From positions 1,180,001 to 1,244,000 of the forward strand of contig CM049316.1 in assembly GCA_026874595.1 (NCBI GenBank): 64,000 bases of DNA. The letters are read 5' to 3'. The notes below the pieces were generated by a model. It saw only the letters and a program-made list of their open reading frames with translations, was not told where the DNA came from and searched no databases. Position numbers and translations under genes: made by a program. Of this stretch, positions 31,136 through 42,545 are shown piece after piece (within the stretch, counting starts at the first letter, position 1; each line of letters begins with the position of its first letter). This DNA comes from Sipunculus nudus (Eukaryota > Annelida > Sipuncula > Golfingiida > Sipunculidae).

Positions 31136-34100
31136 CAAGTGACCCATGGGTCACGGCGCTCAGCTGATTGTGATTGGACTATAAATGTTTCTCCACTGTG
31201 ATATTATATCGAGTCGATAAAGCTTATGAGTATCATGGACATGTTTGGCTATTATAAAGTAATGTAATGTAATATGTGAGTAAAAGATAAATGAAATTAC
31301 CTGACTGATGGATTAATAGAGTAAAATATAGTGGTTTATTTTTTATTTATTTAGGAGGGGTTGAAAATTGTGATATATTTGAGCAAATATGAATGCAATG
31401 ACAGCAGTAATAAGCAGTAGTAGAATGACGATAAGGCTATTTGTTTAAGGATCTAAAGTATATGGTAGTCTGCAAGTTTTCAATTTGACAGATATGATGT
31501 TATGATTAACTATGCTGATGAAGTGATTTATGAATTTGTGACTGTATGACACAATATCTCTTTAGTCTTGACAAGGTACATTATTGTGATGCCCACTATG
31601 TCTACATATTACACAATATTGACATAATTTTTGGCATGTACATATGTACCTATTGAAAAATAGTTATACGTAATATTAAAGTAAGAATATATCTGATTCA
31701 TCATGTTCTTGCTTACTGAGGCTGACTTTGGGATGGGGTTCAAAGAAGGGAAAAGTGAGGGCAGCACGAAGGTAGATGTAGAAATATTCTATTGTAATGT
31801 TTTTCATTTATATAAGCATAATGTTTTTCATTTATATAAGCATATGAAAAGCTAAGAGGAAAGGGGCCCTCCTACTTGGTTATAGTAAAGTTTTAAATAT
31901 ATGATTGCAAACTAATACTCTGACAAGACTGTCATGAAGAAAAACAGTAAAATGTGAGATACTGTGATGCATATGAAAATTTACAGATGGACAGGCAAGT
32001 GGAAAGAATGGACTAATATCTTTGTTTCACTTTCAAGGGAATAATGCATTTAAGTTTATATATAAGCCTATTTTTTTAGCATATCCACTTTTTCCATTAC
32101 GAAGTTTTTATCTGAATAATTTTTTTATTTACAGGTTTTATTGATTTTTAATAAAAAAGAACTGAAAATATAAGTAAAAATACTAGAATTGTTGCAAAAG
32201 TTGCAATTATTATATAGATGGAGTAAAAAAACTGAAACTATAAGTTAAAATATTAGAATTGTTGCAAAAGTTGCAATCATTATATATCCAGAGTGTAGCT
32301 CATATTAATATTATGCATACACATATATTTTATTATTTTTAAATCATAAATGTTTAAACTGAATTTAAAAGAAAATAATGCCACAACATGGAATCTACAA
32401 GAATATTCCTTGAATCACTATTAAAAAGATTTGCACATTGGAGTTTTCAGTACATGCTTAATTTTATTCACCAAAATAAAATAAAAGATTCAGTAAATTT
32501 GATAAAATAAAACATCTTTTCAAATAAAGTATACATACTGTTGGTTGAATGAGGGACAAACAATATCATTGTGCTAATTACTATCCCAGTTTTGATTTAT
32601 TACTGGAATTAATAGTCAATTTCACACCTTGTGAAGTTTTCACTCTTCTGAAGTAAGGCATTACTTATCTGATGAACATCCACACTTTCATAGCAATACA
32701 GCACTTTGTGGACACAATTAAATGTGCACTTTAATCATTGTAACACTGGTGGTACAATACAAAATCTAAAATGTAGCATAGATAGACTAGAATAAGAATA
32801 AATCAAATATAGAAAATAATATCATTCATCTAGTTTATGCACCATCTTGGGGGGGGGGGGGGGGGGGGAGTGCAGGGCAGAGGGGAAGGCTGCTGGTAGT
32901 GGCCAAGCTGAGCCAAGGCAAGCTGCCTGGGGTGGGTTACATAATGCAAGTGAAGGCTGTACTACTAGGTGGGCTAGATGTAAACAACACTTGACATGGT
33001 GTATGAAAACGTAAATAAAAGCAATTCTTTACAATCAATTTCTTTGAAATTTCAGATTTTAAAAGATTAAATCCTTATTAATACATGCTGTGAAAATTAA
33101 ATCAACAGTGCTTACAGGGAAAAAACGTGCTATTGCCAAAGTTGGACAAAATTTAAGGTATTGATTTTTTATTTATGCTAATAACTTGAAAAATTTGCAA
33201 AATTCAAATCTATTTTGGGTAAACAATTGAATCTTGATTAAATAAAGTTATATTCCTGAAAAAAAGTCTCTAGGTTCAGCAATTCTCATGTTAGGTGAGT
33301 AAATATATTTCCTGATTTTTTTAAAACTGCATTACATTTTGGCCCATAACTTCAAAATAATACCAAATACTGACCTAATTTTTGGTATGTTCATAGAAAA
33401 TGTATGAAAGAATGTGAATACTAAATATGATCAAAAACAGATCAGTGGTTTTGATATTAGGCAGCCTTGAAGTGTAACAATGGCTTTTTTATGGAAAACG
33501 GAGGTTTTTTCTTAATATCTCGATGGAACAAAGTCCTAAAGACCCAATCTTCGGTATGGTAGGAGATTTTGGGGACATCTAACATTATGCCAACAGCCTG
33601 GGGAGCATAGAGATGTGCACTGAATGACCTACAGTCATCAAAGCGGACGGCTTGACAATGTAAGGGAATACAACAAGAGCCTCCAAAAAAATTCAATAAC
33701 TAGCCTAATTTTGCAGCTTTTATTTTCAAATTTCAGATTTTAACAGATTAAATCCTTATGTGTACATGCTGTGCAAATTAAATCCACAGTACTTACAGGA
33801 AAACTAGAATATCAGCAGAAGCTGACAAAAGCCCTCAGCCAAAAGAACAGTGTTTAGAGGTGGTAACAGTAACAAGTACTAAATATCTGTTCTCACATGG
33901 ATGTATATCAGTACATGTCTCAGTTATAAATTTAAAATGGAGAGGTATGTATCATGATTAATAACAATCCACCAAATGCTTCCTGAAAAATAAGCTTCTA
34001 AGTTTTATTCTATTACAAGCTCTGTGACCTTGAAAAGTAGGTCAAGGTCACCCATCTTTGAACTTGACCAAGATTTTGTTGATATACATCTTCACCAAAG

Positions 34101-35461
34101 AAATAAAATTCCTATAGTGAATCCTTTTAAAGATATCCTGCTCACAAGGCCAAAGTTGAAAAATTTAAGAAAAATTAATTAAAAATCAGAAATTGTAGGT
34201 GGCCCCCCCAAACTTGTGCAGCAGTTACAGACCATCAGTCCCTATGATCATAGTTAGTATTGTAAAAATCTACCCAATGGTTCCTGAGAAATAAGCTTCT
34301 AAATGTTTTTTTCTATAATCGGCTCTAAAACGTAGAAAAATAGGTCAAGGTCACCCATCTTCGAACTTGACCGAGATTTTGTCAATATTTTTCTTCACCA
34401 AAAAAATAAAATTCCTACACTGAATCCTTTTAGAGTTATCCCGCTCACAAGCCAAAAGTTGAAAAATCCGATAAAACTTCATTAAAAATCAGAAATTGTA
34501 GGTGGCACCACCAAACTTGTGTAGCAGGTACAGACTATCAGTCCCAATAATCATAGTAAGTTTTGTGAAAATCCGTCACATGGTTCCTGAGTAATAAGCA
34601 TCTAAGTGTTTTTCTATAATCAGCTCAAAAATGTAGAAAAATAGGTCAAGGTCACCCATCTTCGAACTTGACCAAGATTTTGTCGATATACATCTTTACC
34701 GAGGAAATAAAATTCTGATGGTGAATCTTTTTCAAGATATCCCGCTCACAAGGTAAAAATTAACGGAGCCGGACGGACGAACGGATGGACAGCTTGGGTG
34801 ACGACAATAGCCCATCAGCCTGAGGGCTGAGGGCTAAAAACGTGCCATGGCCAAAATTGGGCAAAATTTAAGGTACCAATTTTTTATATTTTTGCCAATA
34901 TTTAAAAAAAATTAAACAGATTTTGATCTAATTTTTGGTATACAATTAAATTTTGATTAATTAAAGTTGTATTACTGAAAAAAAGTCCCTACCTTTAACA
35001 CTTTTGGTCTTAAGTGACCAAATATCTTTCCTCATTTTTTTACAAAGTCCAATATGTTTGGGCCCATAACTTTTTTAAATTTAATAATACTGACTTAATT
35101 TCTGGCATGTACATAGGAACTATATAGAGGAATATTTATGATAAATATGAAGAAAACCAGATGAGTGGTTTTGATATTAGTCAGTCCTGAAGTGTAAACA
35201 TAGATTTCTAATAAAAAATTGAGGTTTTTCCTTAATATCTCGAAGGAACGAAGTCCTATTGACACAATTTTCGGCATGGTAGGAGATTTTGGGGACATCT
35301 AACTGTATGCCGAATTTCAGATTCATAGGTCCAATGGTGTGGAAATGGGCCAGTCTTATGGAAGGACATCCAGACGGACGGACGGACGGACAGACAGACG
35401 GACGGACGACAGACAATGGACCACGACTATAGCTCAGATGACTTATAGTCAGCTGAGCTAA
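31136..35461 (+). mobile_element. Helitron-like family 1 host-type element
   Basis: Starts CAAGTGACCCATGGGTCACG then GCGCTCAGCTGA directly after the CTAA of its neighbour; ends with hairpin and CTAA at 35,458-35,461. The left 1.7 kb (to ~32,848) is AT-rich and unrecognised. A run of 20 G follows at 32,849-32,868, then host-type sequence shared with 6,590-9,387. A family 4 element is nested at 33,803-34,837. A degenerate GACGGACGGACGG tract precedes the 3' hairpin. Confidence 0.7.
33803..34837 (+). mobile_element. Nested family 4 element
   Basis: Starts ACTAGAATATCAGCAGAAGC and carries AGCCCTCAGCC at ~33,830; ends GGCTGAGGGCTAA. The arms AGCCCTCAGCC and GGCTGAGGGCT are an exact 11-bp inverted repeat. 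Three ~300 bp tandem blocks each contain AGGTCAAGGTCACCC, and two carry GGTGGC(A/C)CC(A/C)CC. It is inserted in the same A run (CTTACAGGAAA/AAAACGTGCC) that holds the family 1 element at 39,558. Confidence 0.8.
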
Positions 35462-35614
35462 TAAACCAGAAACAAACTGTACTACAGTGTCTCCAGAGGC
35501 CTGGGACATAGCTATGTTACATCTCTACTAATACAACATGAAACAAACTGTACTACAGTGTCACCAGAGGCCTGGGCCAGAGCTATGTAACCTCCCTACC
35601 AATACAACCAAAAC
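35462..35614. repeat. 69-bp splice-site-derived array, third fragment
   Basis: Just over two 69-bp monomers (ccagaaacaaactgtactac, agtgtctccagaggcctggg) isolated between blocks B and C. They are closer to the simple monomer than to the trimeric unit of the main block. Confidence 0.9.
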
Positions 35615-36294
35615 CAAGGGACCCATGGGTCAAGGCGCTCAGCTGTTATATATGGTAAAAAAATATGATTTGGAAATGAGGCACATGCTGATTTTTTGTG
35701 GTTATAAATATAAGCTGTATTATGAGTTATTGGTGTTTAGCTTATGTATGATTTTGATAGTATCTTTAGAGACAGGGAAGAGGATTGATTTCATTTATTT
35801 TATTAACAAATGGAGTGCTACTGTCACACAGATTTTGACTTGGCCATATAACTTATAAGCAGCACATATAATATAAGAGTTTAACTATTTATTGAAATTT
35901 AATAACAAATATTGAGCCAAATATAATTTTTATTTAAAAAAAATAATAAGAAAATCACATGATTTTTAAAAATAAAATATAACTGAAATGATTATTGAAA
36001 TAATATTATAGAATATATTCATGAATGCATTCATGAATACATTTTGAAAGTATCTACACTGGTATTCAAATACTTTCATTTTTACCTGAATTCCCATTCT
36101 TATGCAATAAATTTTTTTAATGCAGTACATATTCATATTCGTATTCAAATACATTTGCAAAGCATTCGCACCATGTCTAGTATTTATTCATTTTAAGCCA
36201 AACAAGGATGTTGAGACTCCAGAATATACAAAATTCACAAATTTAAATAATGATCATAAGTACCTGGTTTTATGGCTTTTATTTATATCAAAAA

Positions 36295-38186
36295 CTAGAT
36301 GTGTCAGAACAACACGAATGCCCCCGCCTTGGGCAAATTAGAAACATTTGTAAAATTTGGAAAATTTTTTAAGTTCAGGAGGTGTCGTATGGTCAAAAGT
36401 AGGTCAACAAGGGCAAAATGCAAACTCAATCTGTAATGGGTCATTATCAAGCAACACACCAAAAATCATGCCAGTATATGCAGGCATTGTGAAAAAAAGT
36501 CCATACATGTGCATTTTCCATAAAAATTTCTGTCTTTCATGAAATTTTCTATGTTTAGGAGCCGAAAAACAATCAAAGGTAGGTCAACCGGGATGAAACG
36601 CAAACTCGATCTGTAACTGTCATTATCTGCCCACACAAAAAAAATCAGGGTGGTATCTGCAGGCATTGAGGAAAAAAAGTCAGTACATATGCATTTGTTA
36701 TGAAAATTTATATTTTTCATGAAACTTTCTATGTTCAGGAGCAGTCAAATGGTCAAAAGTAGGTCAACTGAGACAAAACAAGAACTCGATCTGTAACTGG
36801 TCATTATCTGCCTACACACCAAAAATCAGGCCCGTATCTGCAGGCACTGCGAAAAAAAGTCCATACATGTGCACCTTTTTATGAAATTTTCTATGTTAGA
36901 GCACCGTCAAATGGTCAAAAATAGGTCAACTGGGACAAAACGTGAACTTGATCTGTAACTGGCCATTATCTGCCCACACACCAAAAATCAGGCCAATATC
37001 TGCAGGTATTGTGAAGAAAAGTCTGTACAAGTGTATTTGTCATGAAAATATATATTTTACATGAAATTTTCTATGTTCAGGAGCCGTAAAACAGTCAAAA
37101 GTAGGTCAACCGGGACGAAATGCGAACTCCATCTGTAACTGGTCAATATCTGCCAACACACCAAAAATCAGGCCAATATCTGCAGGCATTGCGAATAAAA
37201 GTCCGTACATGTGTATTTGTCATGAAATTTCACATTTTTCATGAAATTTTCTATATTCAGGAGCCGTAAAACGGTCAAAAGTAGGTCAACCGGGACGAAA
37301 TGCGAACTCGATCTGTAACTGGTCTATATCTGCCCACACACCAAAAATTAGGCCAATATCTGCAGGCACTGTGAAAAAAGTCTGTACATGTGTATCTGTC
37401 ATGAATATTTCTATTTTTCATGAAATTTTCTAAGTTTAGGAGCCCTAAAACGGTCAAAGGTAGGTCAACCAGGACGAAATGCGAACTCGATCTGTAACTG
37501 GTCTATATCTGTCCACACACCAAAAATCAGGCCAATATCTGCAGGCACTGCGAAAAAAGTCTGTACATGTGTATCTGTCATGAAATTTCATTTTTTTCAT
37601 GAAATTTTCTATGTTCAGGAGCCGTAAAATGGTCAAAAATAGGTCAACCAGGACAAAATGCGAACTCGATCTGTAACTGGTCTATATCTGCTCACACACC
37701 AAAAATCAGGCCAATATCTGCAGGCATTGCGAAAAAAAGTCCGTACATGTGTATCTGTCATGAATATTTCTATTTTTCATGAAATTTTCTAAGTTTAGGA
37801 GCCGTAAAATGGTCAAAAGTAGGTCAACCGGGACGAAACGCTAACTCGATCTGTAACCGGTCTATATCTGCCCACACACCAAAAATCAGGCCAATATCTG
37901 CAGGCATTGCGAAAAAAAGTCCGTACATGTGTATCTGTCATGAATATTTCTATTTTTCATGAAATTTTCTAAGTTTAGGAGCCGTAAAACGGTCAAAAGA
38001 AGGTCAACCAGGACGAAACGCGAACTCAACCTGTAACTGGTCTATATCTGCCCACACACCAAAAATCAGGCCAATATCTGCAGGCATTGCGAAAAAAAGT
38101 CCGTACAACTGTTTGATTTCGGAATGACGGAAGGACGGACATGGGTAAAACTATATGCCCCGGCCACTTTGTGGCGGGGGCATAAA
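36295..38186 (+). mobile_element. Family 3 element with ~180-bp tandem core
   Basis: Starts CTAGATGTGTCAGAAC and carries ATGCCCCCGCC at 36,319-36,329; ends GTGGCGGGGGCATAAAA. The arms ATGCCCCCGCC and GGCGGGGGCAT form an 11-bp subterminal inverted repeat. The 3' end is also a hairpin (ATGCCCCGGCCAC, loop TTT, one mismatch). The core is about ten copies of a ~179-180 bp unit with AGGTCAACCGGGACGAAA, and a short GACGGAAGGACGGAC tract precedes the end. No coding capacity. Confidence 0.8.
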
Positions 38187-39557
38187 AATAAATGTAATAT
38201 ATTCACTTTGGATTACTTTCACATCAATCTACACACTAGACACAGTAGGAATCTAGATTAATATTATCAACTGCATCTTTTCTATCATTAATTTCCTTCA
38301 TATGATCCCTAATGATTAGTAATGAATAATATGATTTATTTTTTTTATCATTAAAATTTCACTGAAAAATACCATAGGTGACTGCATGGTGTTATTTGGA
38401 ATAACATTGACATTGACATTCTATCCATCCATACAAGATTCTTACATCATCAGTAACTGCAAGTTAATTTTCTGTTACTCATCAACTAACAAATTCCTTT
38501 TCTATTAATTTTTCTTTAATTTGTTATAAAAACCAATACAAAATTATTAATTTATTGTTTATTGTTATGTTGTTTTTCAAAACAACTACTAGATGAGTTG
38601 GGTTGGACACCTGGATCAACTGTGGCTGGGCATTAGCTGCCTGGCTGCCCCAGTGTATGCTTCTCTCAAGCATGCATAATCTGATGAAAGGTCAACAAGG
38701 TCAACATACAGGTGACTGAAGAGGGGCTGGATTAAGCCTGGGTCTGACATGGTCTCATATAAACATTAATAAAAGCTACAATATTTGGCCAATTTCTTTC
38801 AGCTTTCTAAACTACAAAGATGAAATCCTTATGTGTGCATGATATGAAAATCATATCAACAGTGCTCTCAGGAAACAAACATGCTATGGTCAAAGTTGGG
38901 CAAAATTTAAGGTACTAATTTTATATTTATACTAATTACTTATAAAATTTGAAAAATTCAGAACTAATTTTTGGTATTCAATTGAATCTTGATTAAATAA
39001 TGTTACATCCCTGACAAAATATCTCTAGCTTCAGCAATCCTCTTGTTAAGGGAGTAAATATATTTCTTGATTTTTTAAAAAGTGCATTATGTTTGGGCCC
39101 ATAACTTAAAACATTTACGCAATACTGACATCATTTCTGGCATGTGCATAGCGAATGTATAGAAGAATATGCATATTATATATGATCAAAGTCAGATCAG
39201 TGGTTTTGATATTAAGCAGTCTTACAGTGTAACAATGGGTTTTTAATGTAAAAAATGAAGTTTTTCATTAATATTTAGAAGGAATTAAGTCCTAGTGATA
39301 AAATTCTTGGCATGGTAGGGGATTTTGGAGACATCTAACTGTATGCTAAATTTAAGGAACTTAGAGCTGAAGCTGGGGAGCTGAGCTCTTGCAAACTGCA
39401 TAACACTAGCTTGATGTAAACTTGATGTGACATGGTGCTTGAAAACTTGAATAAAATCTACAGTTTTTGATCAACTGGTTTCAAATTTTTGGTGTTAACA
39501 GACAAAATGCTAACAAAAACATGCTGTGAAAATTAAATCCACAATACTTACAGGAAA

Positions 39558-41790
39558 CAAGAGGCCCATGGGCCATGACGCTCAGCTGAACTTGAATTAC
39601 AAGCATGTTTTGCATGCAAAATCTAATGAATATGTAGTCATCAGACATTAGTTTTAACTGGTATTGCAAGAATTAAATTTTGCTGGTAACAGCATGTTGG
39701 GCATACAGACTAGAAATAAAGTGGAACTGCAAGGTTTTTTTTTGTTCTGGAATGCACAGACAATGAATAAATGATAAATCAACATACCAAACTTGAGCAC
39801 ATAACCTGGTGTTGAGAAAATGGAACAACTATATTTTTTCTAGTGTAAAACAACAAGGCCTCATGGAAACATGTGTAATGGAATAAACAGCAGGTTAAGT
39901 GCTTGGGTGATATGTGTGTAGATGAGTTATGTCACACTGGAGGACAGATTGGCATGAAATCAGTTTTATGGGGTTTCAGGATTTCTGCTGATAAAGCGAC
40001 ATTTTACATATAAATTTGTATTGACTGGTTTAAAATAAAACACTTAACTTACCATGAAAATGCATACCAAGTTGTAGGAACAGTTGAAGGTTAAAACATG
40101 TGTTCCACTTGTAATCTTGCCATCATGCCAAAGTTATTTATGAATGTCTAGAATCTTGATGTGAACTGATGTTGGGATTGTGTGAAGGCTATTTATAGAG
40201 ACTAAAGGTGTTGATGAGATCTGGTGTTGTTACTATGTGAAAGAGATTTATAGATACTTTTATCAGTCAGCAAATAGTTATTTTGTTGAACAAAGTGTTT
40301 TTCATGCTAATATATTAACTTTTTTGTATCAATATATTCTGAATATTAATAGATGGCTAGTGAATGCAAAATCAGAATACAGAAATCTTATTTTTGGAAT
40401 AATCTTATGTATACATAAACATTAGTTGACTTTGTACAGCATAATAAATATTCATAGAATATTTCAGGTCAGATGTTATATGTTTAGACAAATAGGCTAT
40501 AAGGTTGCATGACTAAGGTTAACATCTGAGCTTTTGTATCAAATTTTCCATCATTCTGGGGGGTACTTCTGAGCACCATAGCTCAGAGGTTATGGGTAAC
40601 AGAGACCTTTTTCTAAGTTTCTAAGGAGACTTTTCATGGGCCTCCCTGCATGTCAAGAGAGACGATTCTAGGTCCAGGCGTTACGATTTGTGCCCTGTTA
40701 ACCGATGACCGCATCTTTTAATGTCTCAAAAATAGAGAAAAAACACGTAAAAATCGAAAAAATACAGGTGGCACCACCAGTCTGCAGAAACTGATGAAAC
40801 ACCCCATGATCAAAATCAATGCAAAGAATCATTGTGATCAATGCAATAGTTGATCAGTTACTTGAACTTTTGTATCAAATTTTCCATTATTCTGGGGGGT
40901 ACTTTGGAGCCCGATAGCTCAGAGGTTATGGGTAACAGAGACGTAATTTCAGGTTTCCAAGGAGACTTTTTATGGGCCTCTCTGCATGTCAAGAGAGAAG
41001 ATTCTAGGTCGAGTCGTTACGATTTGTGCCCTGTTAACAGATGACTGCATCTTCAGAGGTCTCAAAAATAGAGAAAAAAATTCATAAAAATTGAAAAAAT
41101 ACAGGTGGCGCCACCAGTCTGCAGAACTGATGAAACACTCCATGATCAATATCCATGCAAAAAATCATGACCATCAGTAATGTAGTTAATGAGATATTGA
41201 AGTTTTTGTATGAAATTTTTTACTATTCTGAGGGGTACTTCGGGGCCCCATAGCTCGAAGGATATGGGTAACAGAGACCTAATTTCTGGCTTCCATGGAC
41301 ATTTTTTGATTGACCTCTCAATGTCTCAAGAATGAAGATTCTAGGTCCAGTCTTTACAATTTGTGCCTTGTTAACAGATGTTCACATTTTTAAAGGTCTC
41401 AAAAATAGAGAAAAAAATTCGTAAAAAATCGAAAAATACAGGTGGCGCCACCAGTCTGCAGGAACTGATGGAACATCTCATGATCAATATGTATGCAAAA
41501 AATCATGACCATCAGTGATGTAGTTAATGAGATATTGATGTTTTTGTATGAAATTTTTTACTTTTCTGGGGGGTAATTTGGGGCCCCATAGCTCGAAGGA
41601 TATGGGTAACAGAGACCTAATTTCTGGTTTCCAAGGAGATTTTTCATGGACCTCTCAGAATGCCAAGTTACAAAGTTCTAGGTCCAGCGGTTACGATTTG
41701 TGCCTGGTTAAAGGACGGGCAGATGGACAGACGGACGACAGACAAAGAGTGATCGCTATAGCTCAGATGACTTTCAGTCAGCTGAGCTAA
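39558..41790 (+). mobile_element. Nested Helitron-like family 1 element
   Basis: Starts CAAGAGGCCCATGGGCCATG then ACGCTCAGCTGA; ends with the hairpin and CTAA at 41,787-41,790. About 0.9 kb is unrecognised, then four ~340 bp tandem blocks (40,500-41,750) carry GGTGGCGCCACC or GGTGGCACCACC. It is inserted in the A run of CTTACAGGAAA/AAAACGTGCC, a host site that is empty at ~6,825 and ~33,112. Confidence 0.8.
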
Positions 41791-42416
41791 AAAACGTGCC
41801 ATGGTCAAACTTGGGCAAAATCTAGGGTACCAATTTTATACTTTTGCCGATATTTAAAAAAATTTAACAGATTTTGATCTAATTTTTGGTATACAATTAA
41901 ATTTTGATCAATTAAGGTTGTATTACTGAAAAAAAGTCCCTACCTTTAACACTTTTGGTCTAAAGTGACCAAATATCTTTCCTGTTTTTTTTATTAAGTC
42001 CATTATGTTTGGGCCCATAACTTTTTAAAATTAAATAGTACTGACTTACTGGCATGTACATAGGAACTATATAGAGGAATATTTATGGTAAATATGAAGA
42101 AAACCAAATGAGTGGTTTTGATATTAGGCAGTCCTGAAGTGTGAAAATAGATTTCTAATAAAAAATTGAGGTTTTTCCTTAATATCTCGAAGGAACGAAG
42201 TCCTATTGACACAATTTTTGGCATGGTAGGAGATTTTGGGGACATCTAACTGTATGGCAAATTTCAGATTCTTAGGTCCAATGGTGTCGAAACGTGCCAG
42301 CCTTACAGACGGACATCCGGACAGAAGGACAGACAGACGGACGGACGCACAGGCAGATGGACAACGGACAATGGACCACGACTATAGCTCAGATGACTTA
42401 CAGTCAGCTGAGCTAA

Positions 42417-42545
42417 CCAGAAACAAACTGTACCACAGTGTCTCCAGAGGCATTGGACAGAGCCATGTAACCAACGAACATATACAACCTGAAACAAACT
42501 CTTTTACACTGTCTCAGGAGGCCTGGGACAGAGCTATTAATGTAG
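42417..42545. repeat. 69-bp splice-site-derived array, distal fragment
   Basis: Two diverged 69-bp monomers (ccagaaacaaactgtaccac, then gtctccagaggcattggacag). This is the outer end of the array that begins at exon 19,419-19,541, and its greater divergence fits an older edge. Confidence 0.85.

Larger units (their letters stand above)
35615..42416 (+). mobile_element. Composite Helitron-like block C
   Basis: Begins CAAGGGACCCATGGGTCAAG then GCGCTCAGCTG and ends CAGATGACTTACAGTCAGCTGAGCTAA-type sequence (hairpin plus CTAA at 42,413-42,416). It sits between two pieces of the 69-bp array. Inside are about 0.65 kb of unrecognised AT-rich sequence, a family 3 element (36,295-38,186), ~1.4 kb of host-type sequence, a family 1 element (39,558-41,790) and the host-type remainder (41,791-42,416). 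A duplicated accaaaac/accagaaac near the ends may be a target duplication or array register; I cannot decide. Confidence 0.7.

Noticed and set aside
35177-35509. ORF with RPSVCPSVRPSGCPS-type repeats; also 42,303-42,497
   Set aside because: Reading of the GACGGACGG tract near Helitron-like ends, not a gene.
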